A stretch of 62,777 nt of DNA from Candidatus Scatonaster coprocaballi (GTDB lineage: Bacteria > Bacillota > Clostridia > Saccharofermentanales > Saccharofermentanaceae): contig JAGHVD010000035.1 of the NCBI GenBank assembly GCA_018064475.1, positions 1 through 62,777 of the forward strand, in the 5' to 3' direction. Below are positions 51,929 through 60,700 of this stretch, piece after piece (the first letter of the stretch is position 1; each line of letters starts with the position of its first letter). A model generated the notes under the pieces. It was not told the DNA's origin. It ran no database searches and worked only from the letters and a program-made list of their open reading frames with translations. Position numbers and translations under genes: made by a program.

Positions 51929-51961
51929 TTGATTAAATGGTAAATTTAATCAAACTTTTTT
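51929..51961. terminator. Bidirectional hairpin between pilB and pilD
   Basis: TTGATTAAAT pairs with ATTTAATCAA. A T-run follows on the plus strand (CTTTTTTG), and an A-run precedes it, which is a T-run on the minus strand. It lies upstream of both divergent genes, so it is not in a normal terminator position. Confidence 0.55.
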
Positions 51962-52094
51962 GCAGCCCCTGCCGCTTGGCTGCCCGATAGGCTGGTCCCA
52001 CCCAAGTCCAAAGTGGACGAGAAAAAACAGAAGGCAATTGCAAAGCAGGTGTTTTTCAAGTATTGTTATTGGTAGTGGAAGTGAGGGTGAAAAT

Positions 52095-52979
52095 ATGAAT
52101 CCAGATGTAGTATTAGCAATCATCAATATTGTCATGGCAGGTATGTTCGGTGCGGTGATCGGTAGTTTCACCAATGTGTGTATCTACCGTATTCCTGAGC
52201 ATCGTACAGTTGTCAAAGGTCACTCAATGTGCATGACGTGCGGTCATGAATTGGGCGCGTTAGATCTGGTACCGATCTTCAGCTGGCTGTGCCTTGGTGG
52301 AAAATGCCGTTATTGTAAAACACCAATTTCTTCACGTTATATCAAGATTGAGAGTCTGACCGCTCTGATGTATATGCTGATGGCGGCCACGCACCTCGAC
52401 ATGTTCTTGGACCCGGTAGATCCGAAGGCCACGATCTTCGTATTTCTTGAGCTTTGCGCACTATTTATCATGATCAACATCGTCATCGTCGAGATGATGA
52501 TCATGAAAGATACCGGTTCTTCCATGTACCGACTTTCACTTGCGTTGGGAATCGATTTCCTCGTTCAGCTGATTGCAAGAGCATTGCCTTTCCTGTTCGA
52601 TGGGTTCAAGTCCACTTATACGGAGAATCCGGTTCGTAGCGATTTGGCAAACTACTTGGGCGATTGGGTGACCGAGATCTTGATTGGCGCGGTGATTGCT
52701 GTAGTGGCCTGCGGTCTTGCCATCTTATTCACAAGTAAGCCGAAGCAGTTGCCGCAATATTTCAAGGGCGAGAAGCTACGCGCACTGCGCACATCTGATC
52801 TGTTTGCCATAGTTGTTTGTGCGTCGATCGGCATACTGCCTGCTGCCATTTGCGCAGGTGTCTACCTTATCGCTCGTATTGCGATCGGTACGGGTAAGAA
52901 AGTGAAGTACCTCGGTATTGCACTGGCAGCCGGTGCGGCAGTGGGTTATCTGGCGAATGCAGCAATCGCGTTGATCTGA
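52095..52979 (+). CDS. pilD: Prepilin peptidase (PilD/GspO-like) with atypical catalytic motifs
   Basis: The protein has 294 residues. The N-terminal domain is canonical: GAVIGSFTNVCIYRIPEHRT, then two CxxC pairs (CMTCGHEL, CRYC) that bind zinc, and PISSRYIKIESLTALMYML. Seven or eight helices follow. The peptidase part is divergent. Where an Asp within a D-x5-IP context is expected, VIVEMMIMKDTGS is seen; the usual G-x-GD appears as RTSDLFAIVV. It may be a reduced or altered aspartic peptidase. It would cleave after Gly and methylate the four pilins. ATG at 52095 with GAGGGTGA is preferred to an open frame from 51960. Confidence 0.75.
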   Translation: MNPDVVLAIINIVMAGMFGAVIGSFTNVCIYRIPEHRTVVKGHSMCMTCGHELGALDLVPIFSWLCLGGKCRYCKTPISSRYIKIESLTALMYMLMAATHLDMFLDPVDPKATIFVFLELCALFIMINIVIVEMMIMKDTGSSMYRLSLALGIDFLVQLIARALPFLFDGFKSTYTENPVRSDLANYLGDWVTEILIGAVIAVVACGLAILFTSKPKQLPQYFKGEKLRALRTSDLFAIVVCASIGILPAAICAGVYLIARIAIGTGKKVKYLGIALAAGAAVGYLANAAIALI

Positions 52980-53031
52980 TACGTTTTCTGCAAAGATTCT
53001 GAGTATAGAAGACGTGAATGATGCGTAGAGT

Positions 53032-53059
53032 TTGCGCATATGATTTCGCGTGCTATAAT
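53032..53059 (+). promoter_or_regulatory. Promoter of yebC
   Basis: TTGCGC at 53032-53037, 16 bases, TATAAT at 53054-53059, 33 bases before the start codon. Confidence 0.65.
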
Positions 53060-53091
53060 ACTATATACATTTTTAGAGTGGAGGTTTCCTT

Positions 53092-53817
53092 ATGTCCGGA
53101 CATTCCAAGTGGAATAATATCAAGAGAAAGAAAGAAGCATCAGATGCTGCAAAGGGTGCAGTATTTACGAAAGTGGCCAAAGAGATCATGGTGGCCGTAA
53201 AAGCTGGAGGTCCTGATCCGGAGAATAACTCGAAGCTCAAGGACGTCATTGCGAAGGCGAAAGCTTCCAATATGCCGAATGATAACATTAACCGCGCCAT
53301 CAAGAAGGCTGCAGGTGCAGGCGAAGGCGATGAGTATGAAGAAATCGTATACGAGGGATATGGTCCGGCAGGGATTGCCATCATGGTTCGTACACTGACG
53401 AACAACCGTAATCGTACTGCTGCAGAGATTCGTCATATTTTCGATAAATACGATGGAAACATGGGTGTATCCGGTAGCGTCTCCTTCATGTTCCAGGAGA
53501 AGGGTACGATCATGATCGACTCAGAAGAATTCGATGATGAAGAACAGGTCATGATGGATGCACTGGACTGTGGTGCAGAAGATTTCAGCGCAGAAGACGG
53601 ATATTATGAGATCCTGACAGATCCGTCCGCTTACTATGAAGTGAAGGATGCGTTGGAAACGAAGGGCTATACTTTCGCAGACTCAACACTGGGTCCGGTT
53701 CCGCTCAACTGGTCAAAGGTAGACGATGAGGAGACGGTAACCAAGCTGGAGACCATGCTTGAGAAGTTCGAAGAGAACGACGACGTGCAGGAAGTATTCA
53801 ATAACTGGGACAACTAA
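53092..53817 (+). CDS. yebC: YebC/PmpR-family protein
   Basis: The protein has 241 residues. The N-terminus SGHSKWNNIKRKKEASDAAK is diagnostic, and NMPNDNINRAIKKAAG and YEGYGPAGIAIMVRTLTNNR are further family signatures. YebC proteins act as DNA-binding regulators or as ribosome-associated factors that help translation through proline stretches. The Pro-rich tail of the second LppM-like protein is one conceivable client in this genome (inference). It has its own promoter and is apparently monocistronic. Confidence 0.95.
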   Translation: MSGHSKWNNIKRKKEASDAAKGAVFTKVAKEIMVAVKAGGPDPENNSKLKDVIAKAKASNMPNDNINRAIKKAAGAGEGDEYEEIVYEGYGPAGIAIMVRTLTNNRNRTAAEIRHIFDKYDGNMGVSGSVSFMFQEKGTIMIDSEEFDDEEQVMMDALDCGAEDFSAEDGYYEILTDPSAYYEVKDALETKGYTFADSTLGPVPLNWSKVDDEETVTKLETMLEKFEENDDVQEVFNNWDN

Positions 53818-53910
53818 GACGGGCCGAAGCGATCCTTGACGAGGATCGAGACGCGAATTGTTGCTCCTGCGAAGTATGTGATTGCACAATATTATATAGG
53901 GAGTATATAA

Positions 53911-54960
53911 GTGGATCTGCCGAAGCAAAAAGGTAAAGAACTTTCTGATCATCCGGAGGAGAAGCAGGGCGCTTCTCGCCGTGGTGTATTTATTCCTGAG
54001 CTTCGTGCCACGCTTCGACGTCTGGAGAAGAACGTCGACACACGTGCCCACTTACGTACAGAAAGACAGATAGAAATAGCGACCAGCGATGAGAAAGAGA
54101 TGCGTGAACTGCTCTCTTCCATCGCTGTTGTTGCTTTTGTCGGGCCATCCGGAACTGGTAAAAGCACTCGTGCCATTCGTGTTGCGAAGCAGAATTCAAT
54201 CAAGTACATCATTGACGATGGTCTGCTGATCAACGGAAGCCGTATCGTAGCCGGAAACTCGGCGAAGAAAGCTCCGACAAAACTTGAGTCTGTGCGCCAG
54301 GCATTATTCGAAGACCCGAGCCGTTCTTTCAATATGCGACGTGCGCTGGCGGAGAATCTGCCCTCTACGCTCATGATCTTGGGTACTTCAGATGCGATGC
54401 TCCAGAAGATCTGTAATAATCTCTGGCTGAATCAGCCGGCGATGCTGATCCGCATCGAAGATGTCAGTTCGGAAGAGGAGATCGCGCAAGCTCGAAATAC
54501 GAGAATGCGTGAAGGTATGCATACGATCCCGGTGCCGAGCATGGAGATCAAGCACGAGTTCTCGGGTTATTTTTCCGACCCATTCAATCGACTTCGTAAG
54601 CGTTGGGATAAGGAACGTGGTGTGCAGCCGGTCGTGCCGGAGACGGAGCGTACTGTCGTGCGCCCGACTTTCTCCAGTTTAGGAAGTTATTCAATTTCCG
54701 ACGATGCCCTGCTGGATCTGGTGAAGATCATTCTTCGCAAAGTCCCTGGTGTGCACGATGTCGTGAATTTCTCTTCGGAGAAACGTGTATACGGCGTTGT
54801 ACTGAGCATCGACTTGGAACTGTACTATGGCTTCAATGCGCAGGAAGTGTTACTCAATGCCCAACAGCGACTGGGAAGATATATCGAGGAGTACTCCTCC
54901 ATCAATATGGTAGCGGTGGATGTCCGCGCCAAACGTCTGATTCACGATGATCCGGCTTGA
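53911..54960 (+). CDS. P-loop ATPase fused to an Asp23-like C-terminal domain
   Basis: The protein has 349 residues with a GTG start after GGGAG. Walker A AFVGPSGTGKSTRAIRVAKQ lies near residue 78, followed by YIIDDGLLINGSRIVAG. This resembles a small kinase or AAA-like nucleotide-binding domain. The last 90 residues (SISDDALLDLVKIILRKVPG, then GVVLSIDLELYYGFN and VQ-like LNAQQRLGRYIEEY) look like the Asp23/Gls24 envelope-stress domain. I know no function for this combination. It begins a run of four closely spaced genes ending in a SpoU methyltransferase. Confidence 0.6.
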   Translation: MDLPKQKGKELSDHPEEKQGASRRGVFIPELRATLRRLEKNVDTRAHLRTERQIEIATSDEKEMRELLSSIAVVAFVGPSGTGKSTRAIRVAKQNSIKYIIDDGLLINGSRIVAGNSAKKAPTKLESVRQALFEDPSRSFNMRRALAENLPSTLMILGTSDAMLQKICNNLWLNQPAMLIRIEDVSSEEEIAQARNTRMREGMHTIPVPSMEIKHEFSGYFSDPFNRLRKRWDKERGVQPVVPETERTVVRPTFSSLGSYSISDDALLDLVKIILRKVPGVHDVVNFSSEKRVYGVVLSIDLELYYGFNAQEVLLNAQQRLGRYIEEYSSINMVAVDVRAKRLIHDDPA

Positions 54961-54991
54961 GCCGGACCAATGTGGGTAGAAGGGGAATGAC

Positions 54992-55762
54992 ATGAAAATT
55001 GAGAGAATCTACATGATACCGGTGAACGATGCATATGCAACCACATGTGCCTGCCCGCTCTGTGCATTGAAGGCGAAGGTGGAAGAGGATTCACTGGATT
55101 ACTATCTGGGGCCGTCTCTGATGGAACCGGATACGCGCGTGTTGACGAATAAGACGGGGTTCTGTGGAGATCATCTGAATAAGATGTTCGGCCGCGAGAT
55201 CAATCGTCTCGGCATGGGACTGATGCTTCACACCCATATTCAGGATGTGAAGAAAGAGACGGATCCGATGTGGGAGAGCGCGGCGCCGGATAAACGTTCG
55301 CTTCTGAAGGGGAAAGACCCGGATTACAGAAAACGCATGGTGTCGCTGGCTGACAAGATCGATGCGCGACTTGGCTCGTGTATCATCTGTGACAAGATCA
55401 ATAAGACGATGGCGCGCTACAAAGAGGTCATCCTGTGGCAGTATTTCGAGGATGCATCTTTCCGTGAGACATTCTCCAATAAGACCTACCACTGCTTGCC
55501 TCATGTGGCGGAATTGCTTCGTGATGCGGCGACCCAGCTGAACCAGAACCAGGCATCGGAATTTGTATCTGCGCTATCCAAGAGTCATAACAACGGCTTG
55601 GATGAGTTGATCAAAGACGTAGAATGGTTTACGTTGAAGTTTGATTACCGTAACAAAGATAAGTCTTGGGGCAACAGCAAAGATGCGGTGCCGCGTGCGA
55701 TTGCAATGCTGGGTGGCGATATGGCAGATGCCCCGTCTTCTGAGAAGGAGAAAGAGAAATAA
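54992..55762 (+). CDS. DUF6062 family protein
   Basis: The protein has 256 residues, typical of this Clostridia family. Conserved cysteine motifs CACPLCALKAK, GFCGDHLNKMFG, CIICDKINKTMARY and a later YHCLPHVAELL suggest a metal-binding, mostly helical, cytosolic protein. The function is unknown. Its stop overlaps the next start by one base (TAATG), linking it to the DsrE-like gene. Confidence 0.85.
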   Translation: MKIERIYMIPVNDAYATTCACPLCALKAKVEEDSLDYYLGPSLMEPDTRVLTNKTGFCGDHLNKMFGREINRLGMGLMLHTHIQDVKKETDPMWESAAPDKRSLLKGKDPDYRKRMVSLADKIDARLGSCIICDKINKTMARYKEVILWQYFEDASFRETFSNKTYHCLPHVAELLRDAATQLNQNQASEFVSALSKSHNNGLDELIKDVEWFTLKFDYRNKDKSWGNSKDAVPRAIAMLGGDMADAPSSEKEKEK

Positions 55763-56193
55763 TGGAAATGGATGAATTCTTCACTTCCCATACTACGAAA
55801 GCCGAGCCGCAGATTGCACTTACGGGTGCGAACGAGCGTCCTAAACGTGTGGTCATGGTGATCGAAGGGGAAATGATTGGTGATAATCGAGGCGATGAAG
55901 CTGCGGCCGAACACGGCAAAGAGCTGATGCTCCATGCTTTATCCAGTCTTGCCTCGGCCAAAGCGGTGCCGGACGAGATCATTCTTCTGCACGACGGCGT
56001 CAATCTTCTTTTCCCAGAGAGTGAATGTTTCAAGTGCTGGAAGCCGATATTGGATCGTGAGATTGCAGTCAAGGTATGTAACGAAACCTTATTCTACCTT
56101 GGACGAGTGGTAGAAGATCCAAGAATGATTTGTGAAGATATGGCCGTGCTTCTTCAGAGTATTTTAACTGCGGATCGTGTGATCCGACTCTGA
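55762..56193 (+). CDS. DsrE/DsrF-like family protein
   Basis: The protein has 143 residues. VVMVIEGEMIGDNRGDEAAA opens the Rossmann-like fold and EIILLHDGVNLLFPESECFK includes the loop region; the last third resembles DsrE-like sulfur-relay proteins. One Cys at SECFKCW and another in VKVCNETLFYLGR are possible persulfide carriers. It is coupled to DUF6062, itself Cys-rich. Confidence 0.65.
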   Translation: MEMDEFFTSHTTKAEPQIALTGANERPKRVVMVIEGEMIGDNRGDEAAAEHGKELMLHALSSLASAKAVPDEIILLHDGVNLLFPESECFKCWKPILDREIAVKVCNETLFYLGRVVEDPRMICEDMAVLLQSILTADRVIRL

Positions 56194-56226
56194 TCAAGTG
56201 ATGCGGTGAATTGGGACGTATAAGAA

Positions 56227-56955
56227 ATGGCTGGAATTAAGCGATACAAGAAAGAAGATCTAGAGACATATTGCCTTGGCGCGACCGTAAGCATGGAGTT
56301 CCTGAATGCATGCCCACAGCATGTCACGAAGGTGTTCGTGCACAGTGCTTTCTACGAATCGGAAACGAAAGAGAAGATCTGTCGCATCTGCGAGCAGAAT
56401 CAGATTCCGATGGAGATCAATGACAAGGCTTTCTCCATTCTGTCTCAGAAGGAGAACTGCTTCGTGATTGCAGTTGTAAGAAAGTATTTCTGCGAACTGG
56501 ATAGCAAGGCCTCCCACGTGGTACTGGTGAACCCAAGTAATGCAGGGAATGCAGGAACGATCATCCGTAGTGCGCTGGGATTCGGCGTGCCGAACATTGC
56601 CATTATCCGTCCGGCGGTGGATCTCTTCGACCCGAAGGTGATCCGAGCCTCCATGGGCGCATTGAGCCGCGTGAACTTCAGGTACTACGACTCATGGGAA
56701 GAGTATGTGAATAAAGAGGGGGCCGGCACACGCCACTTCTATCCATTCATGTTGGACGGAAGTACACTGCTTCACGAGACGAAGATTGAGAAGCCGTTCT
56801 CATTGGTAATGGGCAACGAAGCCACAGGACTTCCGGCTGAATTCTCGAAGATCGGTTGCCCGGTACGAATCGAGCATGGCCATAGAATTGACAGTTTAAA
56901 TCTGCCAATCGCGACAAGTATTGGCCTTTACGAGGCGACGAAAGGAGATTTCTGA
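56227..56955 (+). CDS. TrmH/SpoU-family RNA 2'-O-methyltransferase
   Basis: The protein has 242 residues. It carries the SPOUT knot motifs NPSNAGNAGTIIRSALGFGV (motif 1), LVMGNEATGLP (motif 2) and RIDSLNLPIATSIGLYEATK (motif 3). A short N-terminal substrate-binding region (about 90 residues) precedes them. The target is tRNA or rRNA and cannot be specified from sequence. Confidence 0.88.
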   Translation: MAGIKRYKKEDLETYCLGATVSMEFLNACPQHVTKVFVHSAFYESETKEKICRICEQNQIPMEINDKAFSILSQKENCFVIAVVRKYFCELDSKASHVVLVNPSNAGNAGTIIRSALGFGVPNIAIIRPAVDLFDPKVIRASMGALSRVNFRYYDSWEEYVNKEGAGTRHFYPFMLDGSTLLHETKIEKPFSLVMGNEATGLPAEFSKIGCPVRIEHGHRIDSLNLPIATSIGLYEATKGDF

Positions 56956-56964
56956 TGCGGGAGA

Positions 56965-56995
56965 AGCACTGAAATCAGGGGAGAAAGTGCTTTTG
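56965..56995 (+). terminator. Weak terminator before rpsT
   Basis: AGCACT (56965-56970) pairs with AGTGCT (56986-56991), followed by TTTG. The stem is short and the loop large. Confidence 0.35.
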
Positions 56996-57028
56996 CCAGA
57001 AAAATTAAAGAAAAAACAAAAAAACGCT

Positions 57029-57057
57029 TGCACCGCATGATTAACCATGATAAAATA
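57029..57057 (+). promoter_or_regulatory. Promoter of rpsT
   Basis: TTGCAC at 57029-57034, 17 bases, TAAAAT at 57052-57057. Confidence 0.65.
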
Positions 57058-57100
57058 TCTCGGTGTCTGAATGAAGATAATAATGATGGAGGTGAAGGAA

Positions 57101-57364
57101 ATGCCGAATATCAAGTCCGCATGCAAGAGAGTGAAAGTTTCTGAGAAGAAGACTTTGGCTAACAAGATGAAGAAGAGCGAGATGCGTACCATTGTCAAGA
57201 AGGCTACGGCTTCTATCGCCGCATCTGATGATAATTCCGCAGCGCTCCTTAAGGATGCGCAGGTTGCACTGGATAAGGCTGCTTCGAAGGGATATATCTC
57301 TAAGAATGCTGCTTCTAGAAAGAAGTCCAGAATGGCTAAGGCTGCTAACGCTGCGAAAGCTTAA
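57101..57364 (+). CDS. rpsT: 30S ribosomal protein S20
   Basis: This 87-residue protein is lysine-rich with the typical opening MPNIKSACKRVKVSEKKTLA and the helical core KKSEMRTIVKKATASIAA, ending GYISKNAASRKKSRMAKAAN. It binds 16S rRNA early in 30S assembly. The start at 57101 has SD GGAGGTGAAG. It has a private promoter and terminator. Confidence 0.95.
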   Translation: MPNIKSACKRVKVSEKKTLANKMKKSEMRTIVKKATASIAASDDNSAALLKDAQVALDKAASKGYISKNAASRKKSRMAKAANAAKA

Positions 57365-57390
57365 TCTAATTAAGTAATAAGTAAACGAGA

Positions 57391-57418
57391 AGCCCGATCA
57401 GAAATGGTCGGGCTTTTT
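57391..57418 (+). terminator. Terminator of rpsT
   Basis: AGCCCGATCA and TGGTCGGGCT form the stem, followed by TTTTT. Confidence 0.9.
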
Positions 57419-57420
57419 CG

Positions 57421-57744
57421 TGTCCTGCGAAATTATACATGAAATGCAAAAGACTGCGAGATAGGGTGGCCGGACCGCATCAAGTGTTCTTGAGAAAGAA
57501 ACAAGGAAAATGATATTTTTATACGGCAATTGTACAAGCAAGTTTTATGATTTCTATTAGTATTGATTCAAATGTTTCAGAATGATTAATTTTGTGTGGA
57601 AATCCTGTTATTTCTAGTTGTTTCGCTTGTTTCGTAAAGTTTTGCTTTATATACTGTAAAGGAGATTACTGTACAAATTGGGCCGCTATGCCCATTTGAC
57701 GACAATATAGAATAATGACATCAGGGTAAAGGGAAGGGGAAAAA
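57421..57744 (+). promoter_or_regulatory. Upstream region and promoter of the giant surface protein
   Basis: The A/T-rich intergenic region carries TTGTTT at 57627-57632, 17 bases, TATACT at 57650-57655. This gives a leader of about 80 bases with the SD GGGAAGGGG before the ATG at 57745. No other gene is seen in the first 200 bases. Confidence 0.6.
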
Positions 57745-60700
57745 ATGAAAAAGAGATTTTCAAACAAGAAACTTCTGGGACTGACAAGCATCGCTCTCGC
57801 AACGTCTATTATCGTGGGAACGATCGCATATCGGAAACTTCCAAAGTCGAAGACCGGACAAGTAAACAACAACAACGTATATGATGCCGGAAACCTCTTG
57901 AATTTCGATTCAGCGAGTGCTGTGAACTACGCGACTGTACTAGGTGATCTTGCAAAGTACGGTATTGTCAGTGATGAGATTTACCAAGTCGGTCATATGG
58001 AGACTACTTTCGCAACGAAGAACTTCATCAACCCTAAGGGTAACAATCAACCTTGGAATGATGATGTCGACCTTGCAGGCCTAGAACCAGCTTACTTTGT
58101 TATTGCCCATATGGATCCGGATTCTTATGCATTTTTCGGTCAGACATACGTAACCAACCCGCCGACTGACATGAAGTTCGTCATTGACACGACATCGGAA
58201 CTTGCATCAAATGGCCAGATTTTTACGGATCCCGGCAGATGCCACGCTGATTTGATCTACCGCACAGCTTCTCAAGGAGACTTGGAAGCGAAGGTAGACG
58301 ACATGATTTCCAGTATTCAGAATACATCAGAAGCATTCCTTGCTAAGAATGCTTTCGATTCGGAAGAAATCGCTCAGTATACGGGTGATAAGAATGCCAT
58401 CATTGATTTAGACGCTGATGAGTATGAGAATGCAACAATCTATATCAATGTTGAAGAAGGCGCAAGATTTAACAATTGCATCGCCGCTACTGAAGGTGTG
58501 ACGATTAAGAAGAGACCGAGTACCGTTGTTGTATTTAATGTGAAGGATTCCGGAAATGTTTTGTTGAACAAATACGCGGTTGAGGTTGATACCAACGGTG
58601 ACAAAGTCAACGAGACCATTATGTCCGATACTACACATAGTGGTGAGGATTCTGAGCACAACAAACTAGTCGATGAGTTTATCTGTAAGAAGATCATCTG
58701 GAACGTTCCGAACGCGAGCAAAATTTCATACAATATCACTGCTGGCCTTTTCTTAGCTCCAAACGAAGATACCGTTGGCACGGTAGATGGTTCCAGCGCA
58801 GGTTGGATCGCTGCTGGTGGTCGTACAGAAATTAGATCTGGTGAGTTCCACTATATTAACCATGGCCGCCCGGATGAGACACCTGAACCGACAGGCGATC
58901 TGATGCGTCTTAAGGTAAACAAAGCATTTGCGCCGGCTGGCACAGCCGCAGGCGAAGTTGTTAATTCTGAGATGAGCAATATCTTCGTCCAAAAAGGCCA
59001 GTATGAGTTTACGATTACTGAGACAGAGTCCGACTATACGACTCCTGTACAGGATGGATTGACCGATACGCAGAAAGTTGACGCGAACGGACAGGTCGTT
59101 TTCCCATATATTGAAGCGGATGCAGACGTAATTGACCCATTCGTAGGTATGCATCGTTACTTCGTGATTTCTGAAGGCAATATGGATTCAAGCGTAGATT
59201 CCAATATTCAGAAGTCCAACGGTGCAATCCTTGTTGATGTTTTGATTACAAGTGCAAACGGCAAAGTGAGCTATGTGGTCAGTGCCAAGCAGTACCAGGA
59301 TGCATCGAACATTTCTTCGGATGGACTGATTTCCTCAATGAGTAATGTTGATGTGAACAACGCAACATTCTCACTGGGTGGTTTCTACAACTACTACGAT
59401 AAGAAACCGGCAGAATTAAAACTGAAGAAATTGGTCACAGTTAATGGTGGTTCGACGAGCAATTTCCCGTCTGACTACAAGGCGAAGATTTCACTGAAAC
59501 AAGGAATCTTCTATGTCCAGGATACGACGGGCACAATGAGCGCCAAAGAACACTACTTCGAGGTCGCGAAAGATGGTTCTGTTACGATTACGAATCTGCT
59601 TCCGGGCAAATATGTAGTGGAAGAGAAACTTGATGGCATTCCGGGTTATAAATTCGAGTCAAAGGAAATCGATGTGGATGGCTCAACCGATTGGGAGATC
59701 CAGTTGGATGGTAATGCGTCGAAAGAAGCAACGATTACGAATAATTATTCAGAGTCTGATGACAGTGCATTGATTGTAAAGAAGAGTGTGCTGCTGAATA
59801 ATAATAAGGGAAATCTTAACGATTTTGCGGAGAAGAAATTCGAATTCTCTGTCAAAGTCGGCGACTACTATCTCCAAGATACAGAAGGTACGCTTGGAAG
59901 TACAGAAGTATTCTTCACCATTACCTATGATCCGAATAACGCAAGTGCTAACCAGATTGCGTTCTACGGAATTCCGAAGAACACACAGTGTGTAGTTTCC
60001 GAGAGACTTGGCAAGTGGACGGGAGACACGCAACTTATTAATGTGGATGGTTACGTATTTGATAGGGATAATAGTACGACATTTACCACTGTAACCACAC
60101 CAGATTCTTCGGATGCGGCTACTGCTGAACTGAAGAACACCTATACTTCCAATTCTGTAGTAGGCAAACTGACGCTTACAAAGGCATTTGGAGAGTACAA
60201 CGCTAATAATATATACCAGCCTACGCAAACAATAGATCCTGCTGAATTGGGTGATCTGAGTCAGCTGATTATCGTATTGAATGGCCCGAAAGGATACACA
60301 AGAGAGATTGCATGGAGTGAATTCTCCAATGGATCAATCACAATTGAGGATCTCCCTGTCGGTACATATACCTTCACAGAGAAGGGGGCAGAGGCTACAA
60401 GTTCTGATAAATGGGAATTCTCTCAATTGGTAGTCGGCGGGTATCCGGGTGAACCGTGTGCGGTAAATCAGTACAATCCTACGACATACAAGATTACGAA
60501 TAACTATGAACAGAAGAAGACCGCTTCGCTTGCCATTACGAAGAAGATGGTAGGAAGTGGCTCTGCGGAGAAAGACATTGTCTTTGCGTTGAAGAATGCG
60601 GCTGGTCAGTACGCGACTTTCAATGCCTCCAATGAATTAACAGGTTATTCCGACACCTTGACAGATGCGTGCAAGATTACGATTCATGCTTCTTCTACGG

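Noticed and set aside
51960-52094. In-frame N-terminal extension of the prepilin peptidase
   Set aside because: The extension is rich in Pro, Arg and Ser, unlike peptidase N-termini, and has no SD. ATG at 52095 has GAGGGTGA upstream and begins the first membrane helix.
53830-53848. Hairpin CGATCCT/AGGATCG after yebC as a terminator
   Set aside because: The stem is only 7 pairs and no T-run follows.
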